From Gammaproteobacteria bacterium (GTDB lineage: Bacteria; Pseudomonadota; Gammaproteobacteria; Burkholderiales; Burkholderiaceae_B), in assembly GCA_018815245.1 (NCBI GenBank), contig JAHIXK010000002.1, forward strand, positions 186,001 through 250,000: DNA of 64,000 nt. The letters are read 5' to 3'. Position 1 is the stretch's first letter; the number at the start of each line of letters is the position of its first letter. The notes beneath the pieces were generated by a model that ran no database searches, was not told where the DNA came from, and saw only the letters and a program-made list of their open reading frames with translations. Shown here in pieces: positions 19,280 to 28,688 of this stretch. Position numbers and translations under genes: made by a program.

Positions 19280-20551
19280 ATGAAAATTTTGGTGATTGGA
19301 TCAGGTGGCCGCGAGCACGCCATGGCGTGGCGAATTTGCCGAACCCCGGGCGTAACAAAGGTATTCGTAGCGCCCGGCAATGGCGGTACTGCCCTTGAAA
19401 CCAAAATGGAAAATATATCCATCAGCGACTTGAATGCGCTTGCGGATTTTGCCGAGAAAGAACAGGTACACCTAACTGTAGTTGGCCCGGAAGCTCCGCT
19501 GGCTGCCGGTGTGGTTGACTTGTTCCGCCAGCGCGGCTTGCGTATTTTTGGTCCAGCCAAACTGGCTGCCCAACTGGAAAGCTCGAAAGACTACGCAAAA
19601 TCCTTCATGAAGCGCCACAAAATTCCCACCGCGGAATATGAAACATTCACAGATGCCGCCAAGGCCCACGACTATGTGAATGCAAAGGGCGCCCCAATCG
19701 TGATCAAGGCCGATGGTTTGGCCGCGGGCAAGGGCGTGGTTGTCGCCATGAGCACAGACGAGGCACATCAAGCCATCGACGACATGTTGTTGGGCAACAG
19801 CATGGGCAGTGCTGGCTCGCGTGTGGTGGTTGAAGAATTTCTGGAAGGTGAAGAAGCCAGCTTTATCGTGATGGTCGATGGAGTCAATGCCCTGGCCATG
19901 GCCAGCAGCCAGGACCACAAACGCCTGCTGGACGGAGACCAAGGCCCCAACACCGGCGGCATGGGCGCCTACAGCCCTGCCCCAGTGGTTACACCCACCA
20001 TGCACGCACGCGTGATGCGCGAAGTGATTTACCCCACCATTGCCGGCATGAAAAAAGATGGCCTGGTGTACACCGGCTTTTTGTATGCCGGTTTGATGAT
20101 CGACGACAACAACGACATCAAGGTACTGGAATTCAACTGCCGCATGGGCGACCCTGAAACGCAACCCATCATGATGCGCCTGAAAAGCGATTTCGTGAAT
20201 TTGCTGGACCACGCCATTGACGGCACGCTGGACAAAGTAGAAGCCGAGTGGGACCGTCGCACCGCTTTGGGCGTGGTGATTGCTGCGCACAACTACCCGC
20301 AAACCCCACGCACTGGCGACGAAATTACCCTGCGCGCTGAGGCCAGCGATGAGGCCGTTGTATTCCATGCCGGTACGGTTGAAAAAAACGGCAAGGCAGT
20401 CACAGCAGGCGGGCGGGTACTGTGTGCCACCGCCTTGGGCGACACTGTGCGCCAGGCCCAGGCCAAAGCCTATGAACTGGTAGACACCATCGGCTTTGAT
20501 GGCATGCAGTTCCGCAGCGACATTGGCTACCGCGCCATCAATAGAAAATAA
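19280..20551 (+). CDS. purD: phosphoribosylamine--glycine ligase
   Basis: ATP-grasp enzyme joining phosphoribosylamine and glycine to GAR, the second step of purine synthesis. The N-terminal MKILVIGSGGREHAMAW is the family signature. PIVIKADGLAAGKGVVVA (about 141-158) is the ATP-grasp loop. DQGPNTGGMGAYSPAP and LEFNCRMGDPETQ carry catalytic and metal-binding residues. The length of 423 residues is standard. It follows yebC by 21 bases and precedes hemF by 27, so it is likely in the same transcript. Confidence 0.97.
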   Translation: MKILVIGSGGREHAMAWRICRTPGVTKVFVAPGNGGTALETKMENISISDLNALADFAEKEQVHLTVVGPEAPLAAGVVDLFRQRGLRIFGPAKLAAQLESSKDYAKSFMKRHKIPTAEYETFTDAAKAHDYVNAKGAPIVIKADGLAAGKGVVVAMSTDEAHQAIDDMLLGNSMGSAGSRVVVEEFLEGEEASFIVMVDGVNALAMASSQDHKRLLDGDQGPNTGGMGAYSPAPVVTPTMHARVMREVIYPTIAGMKKDGLVYTGFLYAGLMIDDNNDIKVLEFNCRMGDPETQPIMMRLKSDFVNLLDHAIDGTLDKVEAEWDRRTALGVVIAAHNYPQTPRTGDEITLRAEASDEAVVFHAGTVEKNGKAVTAGGRVLCATALGDTVRQAQAKAYELVDTIGFDGMQFRSDIGYRAINRK

Positions 20552-20578
20552 TTCGAAAACAAGCAGGGCAAAGCAACC

Positions 20579-21490
20579 ATGACGTCAACTGAGCTGAACC
20601 AGGTGAAGCAATACCTTCAAAGACTGCAAACCAGCATTGTTGAAGGCATTGGCCAGTTCGAAAGCAAACCGTTTTTGAACGACAGTTGGGAGCGCGCAGA
20701 AGGGGGCGGCGGTTGCAGCCGCGTACTGGAAGAAGGCAGCCTGCTTGAACGCGGCGGCGTGAACTTCAGCCATGTGATGGGCGACAAACTGCCCGGTTCT
20801 GCCACAGCCAGCCGCCAAGGCTTGGCCGGTGCCAGTTTCGAAGCCATGGGTGTTTCGCTGGTGTTTCACCCACGCAACCCCTATGTGCCCACCGTACACA
20901 TGAATGTGCGCCTGTTCGCTGCCACCACGGTGGAAGGTGAATCGGTGTGGTGGTTTGGCGGCGGCATGGATTTAACCCCCTACTACGGCTTCGAGGAAGA
21001 CGCAAAGCACTTTCACCAAAGCTGCAAAAACGCGCTTGACCCCTTTGGTGCGCAATACCACGCCAAATTCAAAAAATGGTGCGACGAATATTTCTACCTG
21101 AAACACCGCAAAGAACCCCGCGGCGTGGGCGGTGTATTCTTTGATGATTTTTCCGAGCTGGGTTTCGAGCAAAGCTTCGCCATGACGCGCAGCGTGGGCG
21201 ATTCATTCCTGAAAGCCTACCTGCCCATAGTCGAGCGCCGCATGAACATGGCCTATGGTGAACGCGAACGCGACTTTCAGGCTTATCGCCGTGGTCGCTA
21301 CGTGGAATTCAACCTGGTATTTGACCGTGGAACCCTGTTTGGCCTGCAAAGCGGCGGGCGCACCGAATCAATCCTGATGAGCATGCCGCCGCAAGTGAAA
21401 TGGCGCTACGACTGGCAGCCTGAAGCGGGCAGCGCCGAAGCAAGGTTGTACACCGATTTTCTGGTGGACCGCGACTGGCTGGCAGCTTAA
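20579..21490 (+). CDS. hemF: oxygen-dependent coproporphyrinogen III oxidase
   Basis: Decarboxylates coproporphyrinogen III to protoporphyrinogen IX using oxygen, a step of haem synthesis. The 303-residue sequence shows the family block [14 protein letters not shown], the [18 protein letters not shown] active-site region (about 121-138), [16 protein letters not shown] (about 179-194), and [20 protein letters not shown] near the end. All major conserved segments are intact. Only three bases separate its stop from the nadD start, so translation is probably coupled. Confidence 0.97.
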   Translation: MTSTELNQVKQYLQRLQTSIVEGIGQFESKPFLNDSWERAEGGGGCSRVLEEGSLLERGGVNFSHVMGDKLPGSATASRQGLAGASFEAMGVSLVFHPRNPYVPTVHMNVRLFAATTVEGESVWWFGGGMDLTPYYGFEEDAKHFHQSCKNALDPFGAQYHAKFKKWCDEYFYLKHRKEPRGVGGVFFDDFSELGFEQSFAMTRSVGDSFLKAYLPIVERRMNMAYGERERDFQAYRRGRYVEFNLVFDRGTLFGLQSGGRTESILMSMPPQVKWRYDWQPEAGSAEARLYTDFLVDRDWLAA

Positions 21491-21493
21491 TCC

Positions 21494-22144
21494 ATGGCCA
21501 GCCGTCAAATCTGCATCATCGGCGGCACGTTCAACCCCATTCACATGGGGCATTTGCAAATGGCGCGCTCGGCCCAGGCCCAATGCATGGCCGATGAAGT
21601 TTGGTTCATGCCCGCAGGCCAACCTTGGCAAAAACCCAACGCCGATCTTGCAGCAGCCGATGTACGCAAACACCTGGTTGAGCTGGCCATTGAAGGCGTC
21701 CATTCCTGGCGCGTGGAGCCTTTCGAAATTGAACATGAAGGCTCCACCTACACCGTTGATACGCTGGAAAAGCTCTCAGAAAAGCACCCCGACCACAAGT
21801 TTTCCTTTGTAATTGGCGCGGATCAACTGGACAACCTGACCAGCTGGAAACATTGGCAAAGCCTGTTCGATTACGCCCGCATTGGCGTGGTTGACCGAAC
21901 GCAGTGGGGGGACTTCAAGGTACCCGAGGCTTTAAAACGACACTTGCTGCAAGATCGCTTGTTTCGCATACCCATGCCCAGCGTGAACATCAGTTCAACT
22001 CAAATTCGCCGGCAATTCGAGCTACTGGCCTCACCCAACACGGAAATGGCCGAGACCGCCCGCTCCAAGCTGGAAGCCAACCTGCCTGCCACCGTGTTCA
22101 AGTACCTGCTCAAGCACCCAGTTTATGGTCGCGCCCAGCCCTGA
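21494..22144 (+). CDS. nadD: nicotinate-nucleotide adenylyltransferase
   Basis: Adenylates nicotinate mononucleotide to deamido-NAD, linking NadC product to NAD. The 216-residue protein has the nucleotidyltransferase motif GGTFNPIHMGHLQMA (about 9-23), FVIGADQLDNLTSWKHW and the C-terminal SSTQIRR. The start ATG lies three bases after hemF. With nadA, nadB and nadC in the same window, only NAD synthetase is missing from the de novo route. Confidence 0.95.
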   Translation: MASRQICIIGGTFNPIHMGHLQMARSAQAQCMADEVWFMPAGQPWQKPNADLAAADVRKHLVELAIEGVHSWRVEPFEIEHEGSTYTVDTLEKLSEKHPDHKFSFVIGADQLDNLTSWKHWQSLFDYARIGVVDRTQWGDFKVPEALKRHLLQDRLFRIPMPSVNISSTQIRRQFELLASPNTEMAETARSKLEANLPATVFKYLLKHPVYGRAQP

Positions 22145-22186
22145 AAGTTGTTAGAATTCAGGCAATTAACAAACCTTTGGAATTGC

Positions 22187-22609
22187 ATGGAATTGCGTAA
22201 ATTACAGCGCGTCGTGATTGACGCCCTCGAAGACATCAAGGCACAAGACATCGCCATCTTCGACACGACCCACCTTACCGGTGTTTTTGACCGGGTGGTC
22301 ATCGCCTCGGCCTCTTCAAACCGCCAAACCCGCGCTTTGGCCAACAACGTTCGTGAAAAAACAAAAGAAGCTGGCGGTGAAGTATTCAGCACCGAAGGTG
22401 AAGACACGGGCGAATGGGTTCTCGTGGATTTGGGTGATGTGGTGGTGCACCTGATGCAACCCGCCATTCGCGAGTACTACAACCTGGAAGAAATTTGGGG
22501 TGACAAGCCAGTGCGCGTGAAGTTGAACCCGCACAGCCTGAGCAAGCCCATGCCCGGTGTGGACTACTTCCCACAGCAGGCCGAGGCTTATTCGAGCCAG
22601 TACAACTAA
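22187..22609 (+). CDS. rsfS: ribosomal silencing factor
   Basis: Binds ribosomal protein uL14 and blocks subunit joining in stationary phase. The 140 residues match the RsfS/Iojap fold: ELRKLQRVVIDALEDIKAQD, FDTTHLTGVFDRVVIASASS, NRQTRALANNV, the Trp/Asp block GEWVLVDLGDVVVHLM (about 86-101) and REYYNLEEIWGD. I place the start at ATG 22187; the frame also runs upstream to TTG 22148 but those residues do not fit the family. The nadD-rsfS-rlmH order is conserved widely in bacteria. Confidence 0.95.
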   Translation: MELRKLQRVVIDALEDIKAQDIAIFDTTHLTGVFDRVVIASASSNRQTRALANNVREKTKEAGGEVFSTEGEDTGEWVLVDLGDVVVHLMQPAIREYYNLEEIWGDKPVRVKLNPHSLSKPMPGVDYFPQQAEAYSSQYN

Positions 22610-22623
22610 AAACTCTTCCTGCT

Positions 22624-23094
22624 TTGAAAATCCATGTCATCGCCCTGTCTCACAAAATCGAGCCATGGGCGCAACAAGCGGTTGACCAGTTCCAGAAGCG
22701 TTTTCCGAACGACTGGAAATTGACCCTCAAAGAACTGAAACCTGAAGACCGGTCTGCGGGCAAGCCTGTGGACCAAATTCTCGCCAAGGAAGCCGAGCGC
22801 ATTCGTGCGGCCATACCCAACGGCGCACGGGTTGTGGCACTGGATGAACGGGGGGAACGCCACACCAGCAAAGCGTTGGCAGAGCAACTTCAGAAATGGC
22901 ACAACAGCAGTGAAACCCTTTGCTTGTTAATTGGCAGCGCCGATGGTCTTGATGAAAACCTGAAACAACAATGCCAGGGCATGTGGCGCCTTTCTGACCT
23001 GACCCTGCCCCATGCACTGGCCCGCGTATTGCTGGTAGAGGCGCTGTACCGGGCATTTTCCATTACCATTGGGCACCCGTACCACCGCGAGTAA
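22624..23094 (+). CDS. rlmH: 23S rRNA (pseudouridine1915-N3)-methyltransferase
   Basis: SPOUT methyltransferase acting on the assembled 70S ribosome at helix 69. The 156 residues include the family start KIHVIALSHKIEPW, ALDERGERHTSKALAEQL (about 77-94), LCLLIGSADGLDENLK and the C-terminal knot LPHALARVLLVEALYRA followed by HPYHRE. Translation must start at TTG 22624: no ATG lies nearby in frame and the family N-terminus begins right there. It follows rsfS by 14 bases. Confidence 0.95.
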   Translation: MKIHVIALSHKIEPWAQQAVDQFQKRFPNDWKLTLKELKPEDRSAGKPVDQILAKEAERIRAAIPNGARVVALDERGERHTSKALAEQLQKWHNSSETLCLLIGSADGLDENLKQQCQGMWRLSDLTLPHALARVLLVEALYRAFSITIGHPYHRE

Positions 23095-23103
23095 GTTTGC
23101 ATC

Positions 23104-23757
23104 ATGAACACACCCGTTCGCCCAGAACACAGCGGTTTGCCCACAACAGTGTGGCTTGCCTCACGCAGCCCGCGCCGCCTTGAGTTGCTGCAAACCCTGG
23201 GCTTGGATGTGAAAGTATTTCTGGCCCAAAACAGCCCGGAAGCCGAGACCTTGGAGGCACCCCTCGAGAATGAAGACCCACTGCTTTACGTTCAACGCGT
23301 TACACAACTGAAACTGGATACGGCACTTCAAGCAATGCGTTCGCAGCAATTAAGCGGACTTGTTCTGGCCGCCGACACCACCGTGGCGCTGCACGGTGCC
23401 ATTCTGGGCAAACCACAAAATGCCACGGAAGCACTACAAATGCTTCAACGCCTTTCCAACACCACCCATGAAGTGCATACCGCTGTAGCGGGCACTTGGC
23501 TCAACATGAATGGCAGCAACAACGCCACCAAAAATACCGTTCAAACTTCACATGTCGAGTTTGCAATCCTTCCCGACCACTTCATCCAGGCCTACATCGC
23601 CAGCGGCGAGCCATTTGACAAAGCGGGTGCTTACGGCATCCAGGGGATCGCAGGGCAATACGTTCGTCACATTTCCGGCAGTCATTCTGGCATTATGGGT
23701 TTACCACTGTTTGAAACCAGCGAATTGATGCGCTACATCCAAACAGCGGCCCAATGA
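23104..23757 (+). CDS. maf: Maf-family nucleoside triphosphate pyrophosphatase (YhdE type)
   Basis: Hydrolyses dTTP/UTP or related, possibly modified, nucleotides to the monophosphate, a house-cleaning role. The 217 residues contain LASRSPRRLELLQTLGL (about 19-35), VLAADTTV (about 87-94), HEVHTAVAG, and EPFDKAGAYGIQG followed by FET, the YhdE-type pattern rather than YceF. It is about 20 residues longer than usual, from an N-terminal extension and a short insert around residue 140. It lies nine bases after rlmH. Confidence 0.93.
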   Translation: MNTPVRPEHSGLPTTVWLASRSPRRLELLQTLGLDVKVFLAQNSPEAETLEAPLENEDPLLYVQRVTQLKLDTALQAMRSQQLSGLVLAADTTVALHGAILGKPQNATEALQMLQRLSNTTHEVHTAVAGTWLNMNGSNNATKNTVQTSHVEFAILPDHFIQAYIASGEPFDKAGAYGIQGIAGQYVRHISGSHSGIMGLPLFETSELMRYIQTAAQ

Positions 23758-23804
23758 AGTAACTGAGCAGCAAAAAGAATCGATTAATACCCAAGAAGCA
23801 AAAA

Positions 23805-25283
23805 ATGATCAACGAACAAATACTGGTGAACGTGACACCGCAGGAAACGCGCGTGGCCATTGTTCAGCATGGTGCTGTGCAAGAACTTCACATTGAGCGC
23901 ACGTCCACCCGCGGCATTGTGGGCAATGTGTACCTTGGCAAAGTGGTGCGCGTGCTGCCCGGCATGCAATCGGCCTTTGTCGACATTGGGCTGGAACGCG
24001 CCGCGTTTTTGCACGTGGCCGACCTGTGGGAACACCGCACCTACAACCACCACCAATCCAAACAAAATGGCAATCCGCCGCCCGCCATTGAAAAAATGGT
24101 GTTCGAAGGGCAAACCATTATTGTGCAGGTGAGCAAAGATCCCTTGGGCACCAAGGGCGCACGGCTGACCACGCAAATCAGCCTGGCTGGCCGCATGCTG
24201 GTGCACCTGCCGCAAGACCCGCACATTGGCGTTTCTCAGCGAATTGAAAACGAAGGCGAGCGCGAAGAGTTGCGTGCGAAATTAACCCGCCTGCTGCCTG
24301 AAAACACCGGTGGCTTCATCATTCGCACCCACGCAGAAGAAGCCGCCGACGAAGAACTGACCGCAGATGTGAACTACCTGCGCACCCGCTGGCGCGAGAT
24401 GCTGGAATTGACCCGCACCAAGCCCGCACCCAGCCTCATTTACGAAGACCTGACCATGGCCCAGCGTGTGGTGCGCGACTTGGTCAGCGTGGACACACAA
24501 GCCATTCTGATCGACTCCAAGGAAACCCTGAAAGGCCTGCAAACATTTGCTGAAACGTATGCGCAGGAAACCAAGGACCGCCTGCAACTGCACCAAGGCG
24601 AACGGCCGCTATTCGAGCTGTACAACATTGAAGATGAATTGCAAAAGGCGCTGGGCCGCCGGGTCGATTTAAAATCGGGCGGATATCTGATCATTGACCA
24701 AACCGAAGCCCTGACCACGATTGACGTGAACACTGGTGGGTTTATTGGTGCACGCAATTTTGAAGAAACCGTGTTCAAAACCAACCTGGAAGCGGCCCAC
24801 GCCATTGCCCGTCAATTGCGCCTGCGCAACCTGGGCGGCATCATCGTGATCGACTTCATCGACATGAGCACCGACGAACACAAAAAAGCGGTGCTGGCTG
24901 AACTTCAAAAAGCGCTGGACCGCGACCGCGCCCGAACCAGCGTGACTGATTTTTCCACGTTGGGCTTGGTGGAAATGACACGCAAGCGCACCCGCGAAAG
25001 CCTGGCACATTTGCTGTGCGAACCCTGCCCAAGCTGCCAAGGCAAAGGCCAGGTTAAAACTGCGCAAACCGTGGCCTATGAAATAATGCGGGAGATTGTG
25101 CGCGAAAGCCGCCAGTTCAACCCCAAAGAATTTCGCATACTGGCCAGCCCCGCTGTAATCGACCTGTTTCTGGAAGAAGAAGCGCAGCACCTTGGTATGC
25201 TGGAAGAATTCGTGGGCAAACCGATTACCCTGCAAGTGGACAACCTGTTTGTGCAGGAACACTACGACATTATTTTGACCTGA
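23805..25283 (+). CDS. rng: ribonuclease G
   Basis: Endoribonuclease of the RNase E/G family that trims the 5' end of 16S rRNA and some mRNAs. The 492 residues show an S1-type domain near the N-terminus (STRGIVGNVYLGKVVRVLPG, AFVDIGLERAAFLHV). The DNase I-like catalytic part has TTIDVNTGGFIGARN and GGIIVIDFIDM, giving the two metal-binding Asp. The Zn-link motif is CEPCPSCQGKG (about 405-415). The long C-terminal scaffold of RNase E is absent, hence RNase G. The maf-rng pair is common in proteobacteria; bioF begins six bases later. Confidence 0.95.
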   Translation: MINEQILVNVTPQETRVAIVQHGAVQELHIERTSTRGIVGNVYLGKVVRVLPGMQSAFVDIGLERAAFLHVADLWEHRTYNHHQSKQNGNPPPAIEKMVFEGQTIIVQVSKDPLGTKGARLTTQISLAGRMLVHLPQDPHIGVSQRIENEGEREELRAKLTRLLPENTGGFIIRTHAEEAADEELTADVNYLRTRWREMLELTRTKPAPSLIYEDLTMAQRVVRDLVSVDTQAILIDSKETLKGLQTFAETYAQETKDRLQLHQGERPLFELYNIEDELQKALGRRVDLKSGGYLIIDQTEALTTIDVNTGGFIGARNFEETVFKTNLEAAHAIARQLRLRNLGGIIVIDFIDMSTDEHKKAVLAELQKALDRDRARTSVTDFSTLGLVEMTRKRTRESLAHLLCEPCPSCQGKGQVKTAQTVAYEIMREIVRESRQFNPKEFRILASPAVIDLFLEEEAQHLGMLEEFVGKPITLQVDNLFVQEHYDIILT

Positions 25284-25289
25284 ACAAGA

Positions 25290-26480
25290 ATGAACCTGAG
25301 CCAAGCCAGCCTGCAGCGCCTTGAACTTCTGGCCCAAGACAGCCTGAAGCGTGTGCTGCTGCCCTGCCCCTTGGACCAACGTGCATTCGACTTTTCCAGC
25401 AACGATTATTTGTGCTTGAGCCAACGTGCCGACATTGTTGAAGCCGGTCACGCCTGCGCAGGAAAATACGGCGCAGGCGCCACAGGTTCGCGTTTGTTGT
25501 CAGGCAACCTTGAATGTTTTGAAGAACTGGAAGCGCAAGTTGCCGAATTTAAAAATGCAGAAGCTGCGCTGGTTTTTTCCACCGGCTACCAGGCCAATTC
25601 CACTGGCCTGGCTGCGTTACTCGACAAAAACCTGTGGGGCGGCATGGTGGGTGGCACTGAGCCGCTGGTATTCACCGACCGCTTGAACCACGCCAGCCTG
25701 CACCACGCCTGCCAACTGGCGGGCGTGAAACAGGTTCGGTTTCGCCACAACGACATGGCGCACCTGGCCGAATTGCTGAACAAGCACACCGACTCCACAC
25801 AGCCAAAAATCATCGTTTCAGAAACCGTATTTGGCATGGAAGGCGACCTGCTGCCCATCGATCAACTGGCCGAACTGGCCCTGCAACACAAGGCCGTGGT
25901 GTACCTGGACGAAGCCCATGCCACTGGCGTGTGGGGGCCGCAAGGCCGCGGGCTGGGTGCAATACAACACCCCGCAATCGACACCCTGAAAACCATGGGG
26001 CACTGGGTGATCATGGGTACCTTCAGCAAAGCAGTGGGCGTCAGCGGAGCGTACATTGCGTGCAGTGAAATTTTCAAACAATATTTATTGAACCGCTGCA
26101 CCGGCTTTGTGTATTCCACCGCGCCCTCGCCCTTCGTGATTGGCGCAGTGCGCAAAGCACTGGAAATTATTCCGGGTCTGAACGTGGAACGAGAAACCCT
26201 GCACACCGCTGCTGAAACATTGCGCACCAAGGCGCAGGAACTGGGCTTCGACACGGGCTTGTCCAACACACACATTGTGCCCTTGGTGGTGGGCAGCAAC
26301 ACGGCATGCCTTAAACTGAAAAGCCACTTGCAACAGGCGGGCATTCGTACATCGGCTGTGCGTCCACCCACGGTACCGCCCAATGCTGCGCGTGTGCGCC
26401 TGGCACTGAACACGGGCCACAGCCCCGCAGTGTATGAACAACTGCTACAGGCCTTGGCCAGCTGGAGGGTCAGCACATGA
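25290..26480 (+). CDS. bioF: 8-amino-7-oxononanoate synthase
   Basis: PLP enzyme that condenses pimeloyl-ACP with alanine to 8-amino-7-oxononanoate. The 396 residues carry FDFSSNDYLCLSQ (about 30-42), GAGATGSRLLSG, the PLP-contacting YLDEAHATGVWG (about 204-215), and the lysine segment MGTFSKAVGVSGAYI with Lys near 245. HIVPLVVG and RTSAVRPPTVPPN complete the fold. It opens a six-gene biotin set; its stop overlaps the next start by four bases. Confidence 0.95.
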   Translation: MNLSQASLQRLELLAQDSLKRVLLPCPLDQRAFDFSSNDYLCLSQRADIVEAGHACAGKYGAGATGSRLLSGNLECFEELEAQVAEFKNAEAALVFSTGYQANSTGLAALLDKNLWGGMVGGTEPLVFTDRLNHASLHHACQLAGVKQVRFRHNDMAHLAELLNKHTDSTQPKIIVSETVFGMEGDLLPIDQLAELALQHKAVVYLDEAHATGVWGPQGRGLGAIQHPAIDTLKTMGHWVIMGTFSKAVGVSGAYIACSEIFKQYLLNRCTGFVYSTAPSPFVIGAVRKALEIIPGLNVERETLHTAAETLRTKAQELGFDTGLSNTHIVPLVVGSNTACLKLKSHLQQAGIRTSAVRPPTVPPNAARVRLALNTGHSPAVYEQLLQALASWRVST

Positions 26481-27232
26481 AAAAGCCCGAAATTCAGCAG
26501 GTGCTGCTGATGGCACACGGCTGGGGCTACAACCACCGGTTTTTTGACGCGTTCATCAATTCATTGCCAGCGAACACGCGCGAAACCACCCTGTTCGTTT
26601 GTCTTGAAGCTGGCTACTTTCCCGAACAGGCCAAGGTCGGCCTGATGGTCCAAGTAAACCACGCATGGGTTCACCACCCTGTCGAAGCTTTACATAGCCT
26701 GGTGTTGGCATATGCCGAAGTGCCTTGGCTGGGCTTGGGGCATTCACTGGGATTCTCGAAACTGCTGGATTTCTCAGTGCGTTGGCACAGCCTGTTCAGC
26801 CTGCATGGTTTCACCCGCTTCACCAGCAGCGAACAACACCCGGAAGGAACACCGCCGCGTGTGCTGGCACGCATGATTCAGAAAGCAGAGCAAAACATGG
26901 CCGAAGTGCTGGCCAACTTCCACGCACGCTGTGGCCATATTGCCGACTGGGCCACGCTGAATGAACACACACTGCTGACCGACCTGCGCAGCATGCAACA
27001 ACTGGATACCACAGTTGCCCTGCAAACCGCCCTTGCCCACGGTACAGATTTTTACGCCTGGGCCGGCACAAACGACGACATAGTGCCCTTGCCACTGACC
27101 CAAGCCTGCTTCAACGGCACACTGAACAGCCAGGGCCACACGCTGTACTTACTGGCTGCTGAACACGCACGGTTTGCAAACACGCCTGCGCGGTATACTG
27201 ACACTTTGTTGCCGCTACTTGGCCAGCATTAA
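26477..27232 (+). CDS. BioH/BioG-like alpha/beta hydrolase, putative pimeloyl-ACP methyl ester esterase
   Basis: Position inside bioF-x-bioCDAB predicts that it removes the methyl group from pimeloyl-ACP methyl ester, ending chain elongation. The 251 residues begin with the oxyanion-hole motif LLMAHGWGYNHRFFDAF. The nucleophile elbow is GLGHSLG with Ser near 90, the acid is probably in AGTNDDIVPL (about 196-205) and the His in AAEHARF (about 229-235). Domain layout resembles BioH (HGWG, cap region, late Asp and His). The sequence does not look like a close BioH or a DUF452 BioG, so I leave the symbol empty. The ATGA overlap with bioF shows coupled translation. Confidence 0.72.
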   Translation: MKKPEIQQVLLMAHGWGYNHRFFDAFINSLPANTRETTLFVCLEAGYFPEQAKVGLMVQVNHAWVHHPVEALHSLVLAYAEVPWLGLGHSLGFSKLLDFSVRWHSLFSLHGFTRFTSSEQHPEGTPPRVLARMIQKAEQNMAEVLANFHARCGHIADWATLNEHTLLTDLRSMQQLDTTVALQTALAHGTDFYAWAGTNDDIVPLPLTQACFNGTLNSQGHTLYLLAAEHARFANTPARYTDTLLPLLGQH

Positions 27233-27249
27233 CACCTGCCCGCATTGAA

Positions 27250-28050
27250 ATGTCTGAACACGCCATGCCGCGAAAACTGAACTCTGTATTGGCCGCATCA
27301 AATCGGTTCTCGGATGCCGCACGCGACTACGACCACCATGCACGCGTACAAAAACATGCCGCCCAGCACCTGTGCCACTGGCTCGATCAAATGCTGCCCA
27401 CAAATTTCACCCCCAAGGCCTGTGTGGACGTGGGAAGTGGCACGGGGTTTTTAACCGACCACCTGCTAAACAAATTCCCGGAAAGTGCCGTGCATGCAGT
27501 TGACCTGGCCGAGGGCATGCTGTCTGAATTGCAACGCAAATACCCCACCGAGCGCTTGCACACCCATTTGCTCAATGGTGAAGAACTGGCCGTTGAACAC
27601 CTGTGGGTCCCCAACCATTCATTGTTGGTTTCCGGTATGTGCGCCCAGTGGTTTGGCAACATTGAAGAAGCCATTCGCCGCTGGTTGTCAGTGTCCAACA
27701 CCGTGGCTTTCAGTGTGCTGCTTAACGGGTCATTTCAAGCGTGGGAAACCGCGCACGAAGACACCAACCAAGACAGCGGACTACGGCCACTGCCCAGTGA
27801 CGAGAATTTGCAAGACATCATGAATGCGCTGGTGGCCGAGGGCATTGCCGCCAGCACCGCGCACCACACCAAGGATTTTCTGGACCATCACCCCGATGGC
27901 CTGTCGTTTGCCCGCAGCTTGCGCGCCATTGGCGCGGATCAACCCCGCATGAACCACAAACCAGTGAATTTGCGCAAGGTCATTTCTGCATTGGGCGAAG
28001 CCTGCACCATGAACTACCACGTTGGTTTTTACTACCTGGAACGACCGTGA
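27250..28050 (+). CDS. bioC: malonyl-ACP O-methyltransferase
   Basis: SAM-dependent methyltransferase that masks malonyl-ACP so fatty acid synthesis can build the pimelate chain. The 266 residues show the BioC-type start NRFSDAARDYDHHARVQKHA. The SAM-binding motif is CVDVGSGTGFLTDHLL (about 57-72), followed by VHAVDLAEGMLSEL; later elements are HSLLVSGMCAQWFGN and FSVLLNGSFQAW. It starts 17 bases after the esterase gene and its TGA overlaps the GTG of bioD. Confidence 0.93.
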   Translation: MSEHAMPRKLNSVLAASNRFSDAARDYDHHARVQKHAAQHLCHWLDQMLPTNFTPKACVDVGSGTGFLTDHLLNKFPESAVHAVDLAEGMLSELQRKYPTERLHTHLLNGEELAVEHLWVPNHSLLVSGMCAQWFGNIEEAIRRWLSVSNTVAFSVLLNGSFQAWETAHEDTNQDSGLRPLPSDENLQDIMNALVAEGIAASTAHHTKDFLDHHPDGLSFARSLRAIGADQPRMNHKPVNLRKVISALGEACTMNYHVGFYYLERP

Positions 28051-28676
28051 AACAATTGTTTGTGACTGGAACCGACACCGGCATTGGCAAAACAATCACC
28101 AGCGCCTGGCTGTGCAAACACTGGCAGGCCGATTACTGGAAACCGGTTCAAAGCGGGCTCGATGGCGGCACCGACAGCCAGTGGATTGCCAACCTGAGCG
28201 GCGCTGTTGTGCACCCGGAAACTTATCGATTGACCCAGCCCTTGTCGCCCCATCAAGCGGCAGACATCGATGGCCTTAAAATTCAACTGAGCGACTTCCA
28301 CCTGCCCCAAGCCGAGCGCTTGATTATTGAAGGCGCAGGTGGCTGCATGGTGCCCCTGAACTGGCGCGACACCATGCTTGACCTGATGACACACCTTGGC
28401 AGCTGCGCCCTGCTGGTGGCCCGCAGCGGGCTTGGCACAATCAACCACACCTGCCTGTCGCTGCAAGCCCTGAAAGCGGCCGGAGTGCCTGTTCTGGGCG
28501 TGGTGATGGTGGGCCAACAGGGCCAATTGGGCAGCGCCGCCAATCGCGAAGCCATTGAGCATTTTGGGGAAGTTCCTGTACTGGCGGAACTGCCGCACTT
28601 CAGCACGGTAAACCCCGAAGCGCTGGCTGAATTTGGCATGGCCGAACGCCTTGTTCGTGCACTCAATAGCTTGTAA
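28047..28676 (+). CDS. bioD: dethiobiotin synthetase
   Basis: ATP-dependent carboxylase closing the ureido ring of 7,8-diaminopelargonate. The 209 residues start with the P-loop FVTGTDTGIGKTITSAWL (about 5-22). YWKPVQSGL follows, then EGAGGCMVPLNW (about 93-104) and VARSGLGTINHTCLS. It starts at GTG 28047, overlapping the bioC stop as GTGA, so its translation depends on bioC. All family landmarks are present. Confidence 0.94.
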   Translation: MKQLFVTGTDTGIGKTITSAWLCKHWQADYWKPVQSGLDGGTDSQWIANLSGAVVHPETYRLTQPLSPHQAADIDGLKIQLSDFHLPQAERLIIEGAGGCMVPLNWRDTMLDLMTHLGSCALLVARSGLGTINHTCLSLQALKAAGVPVLGVVMVGQQGQLGSAANREAIEHFGEVPVLAELPHFSTVNPEALAEFGMAERLVRALNSL

Positions 28677-28688
28677 AGCCGCTTGCCC

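Noticed and set aside
19472-20368. 298-residue minus-strand open frame inside purD
   Set aside because: Fully overlaps purD, whose motifs are intact; composition typical of an antisense shadow.
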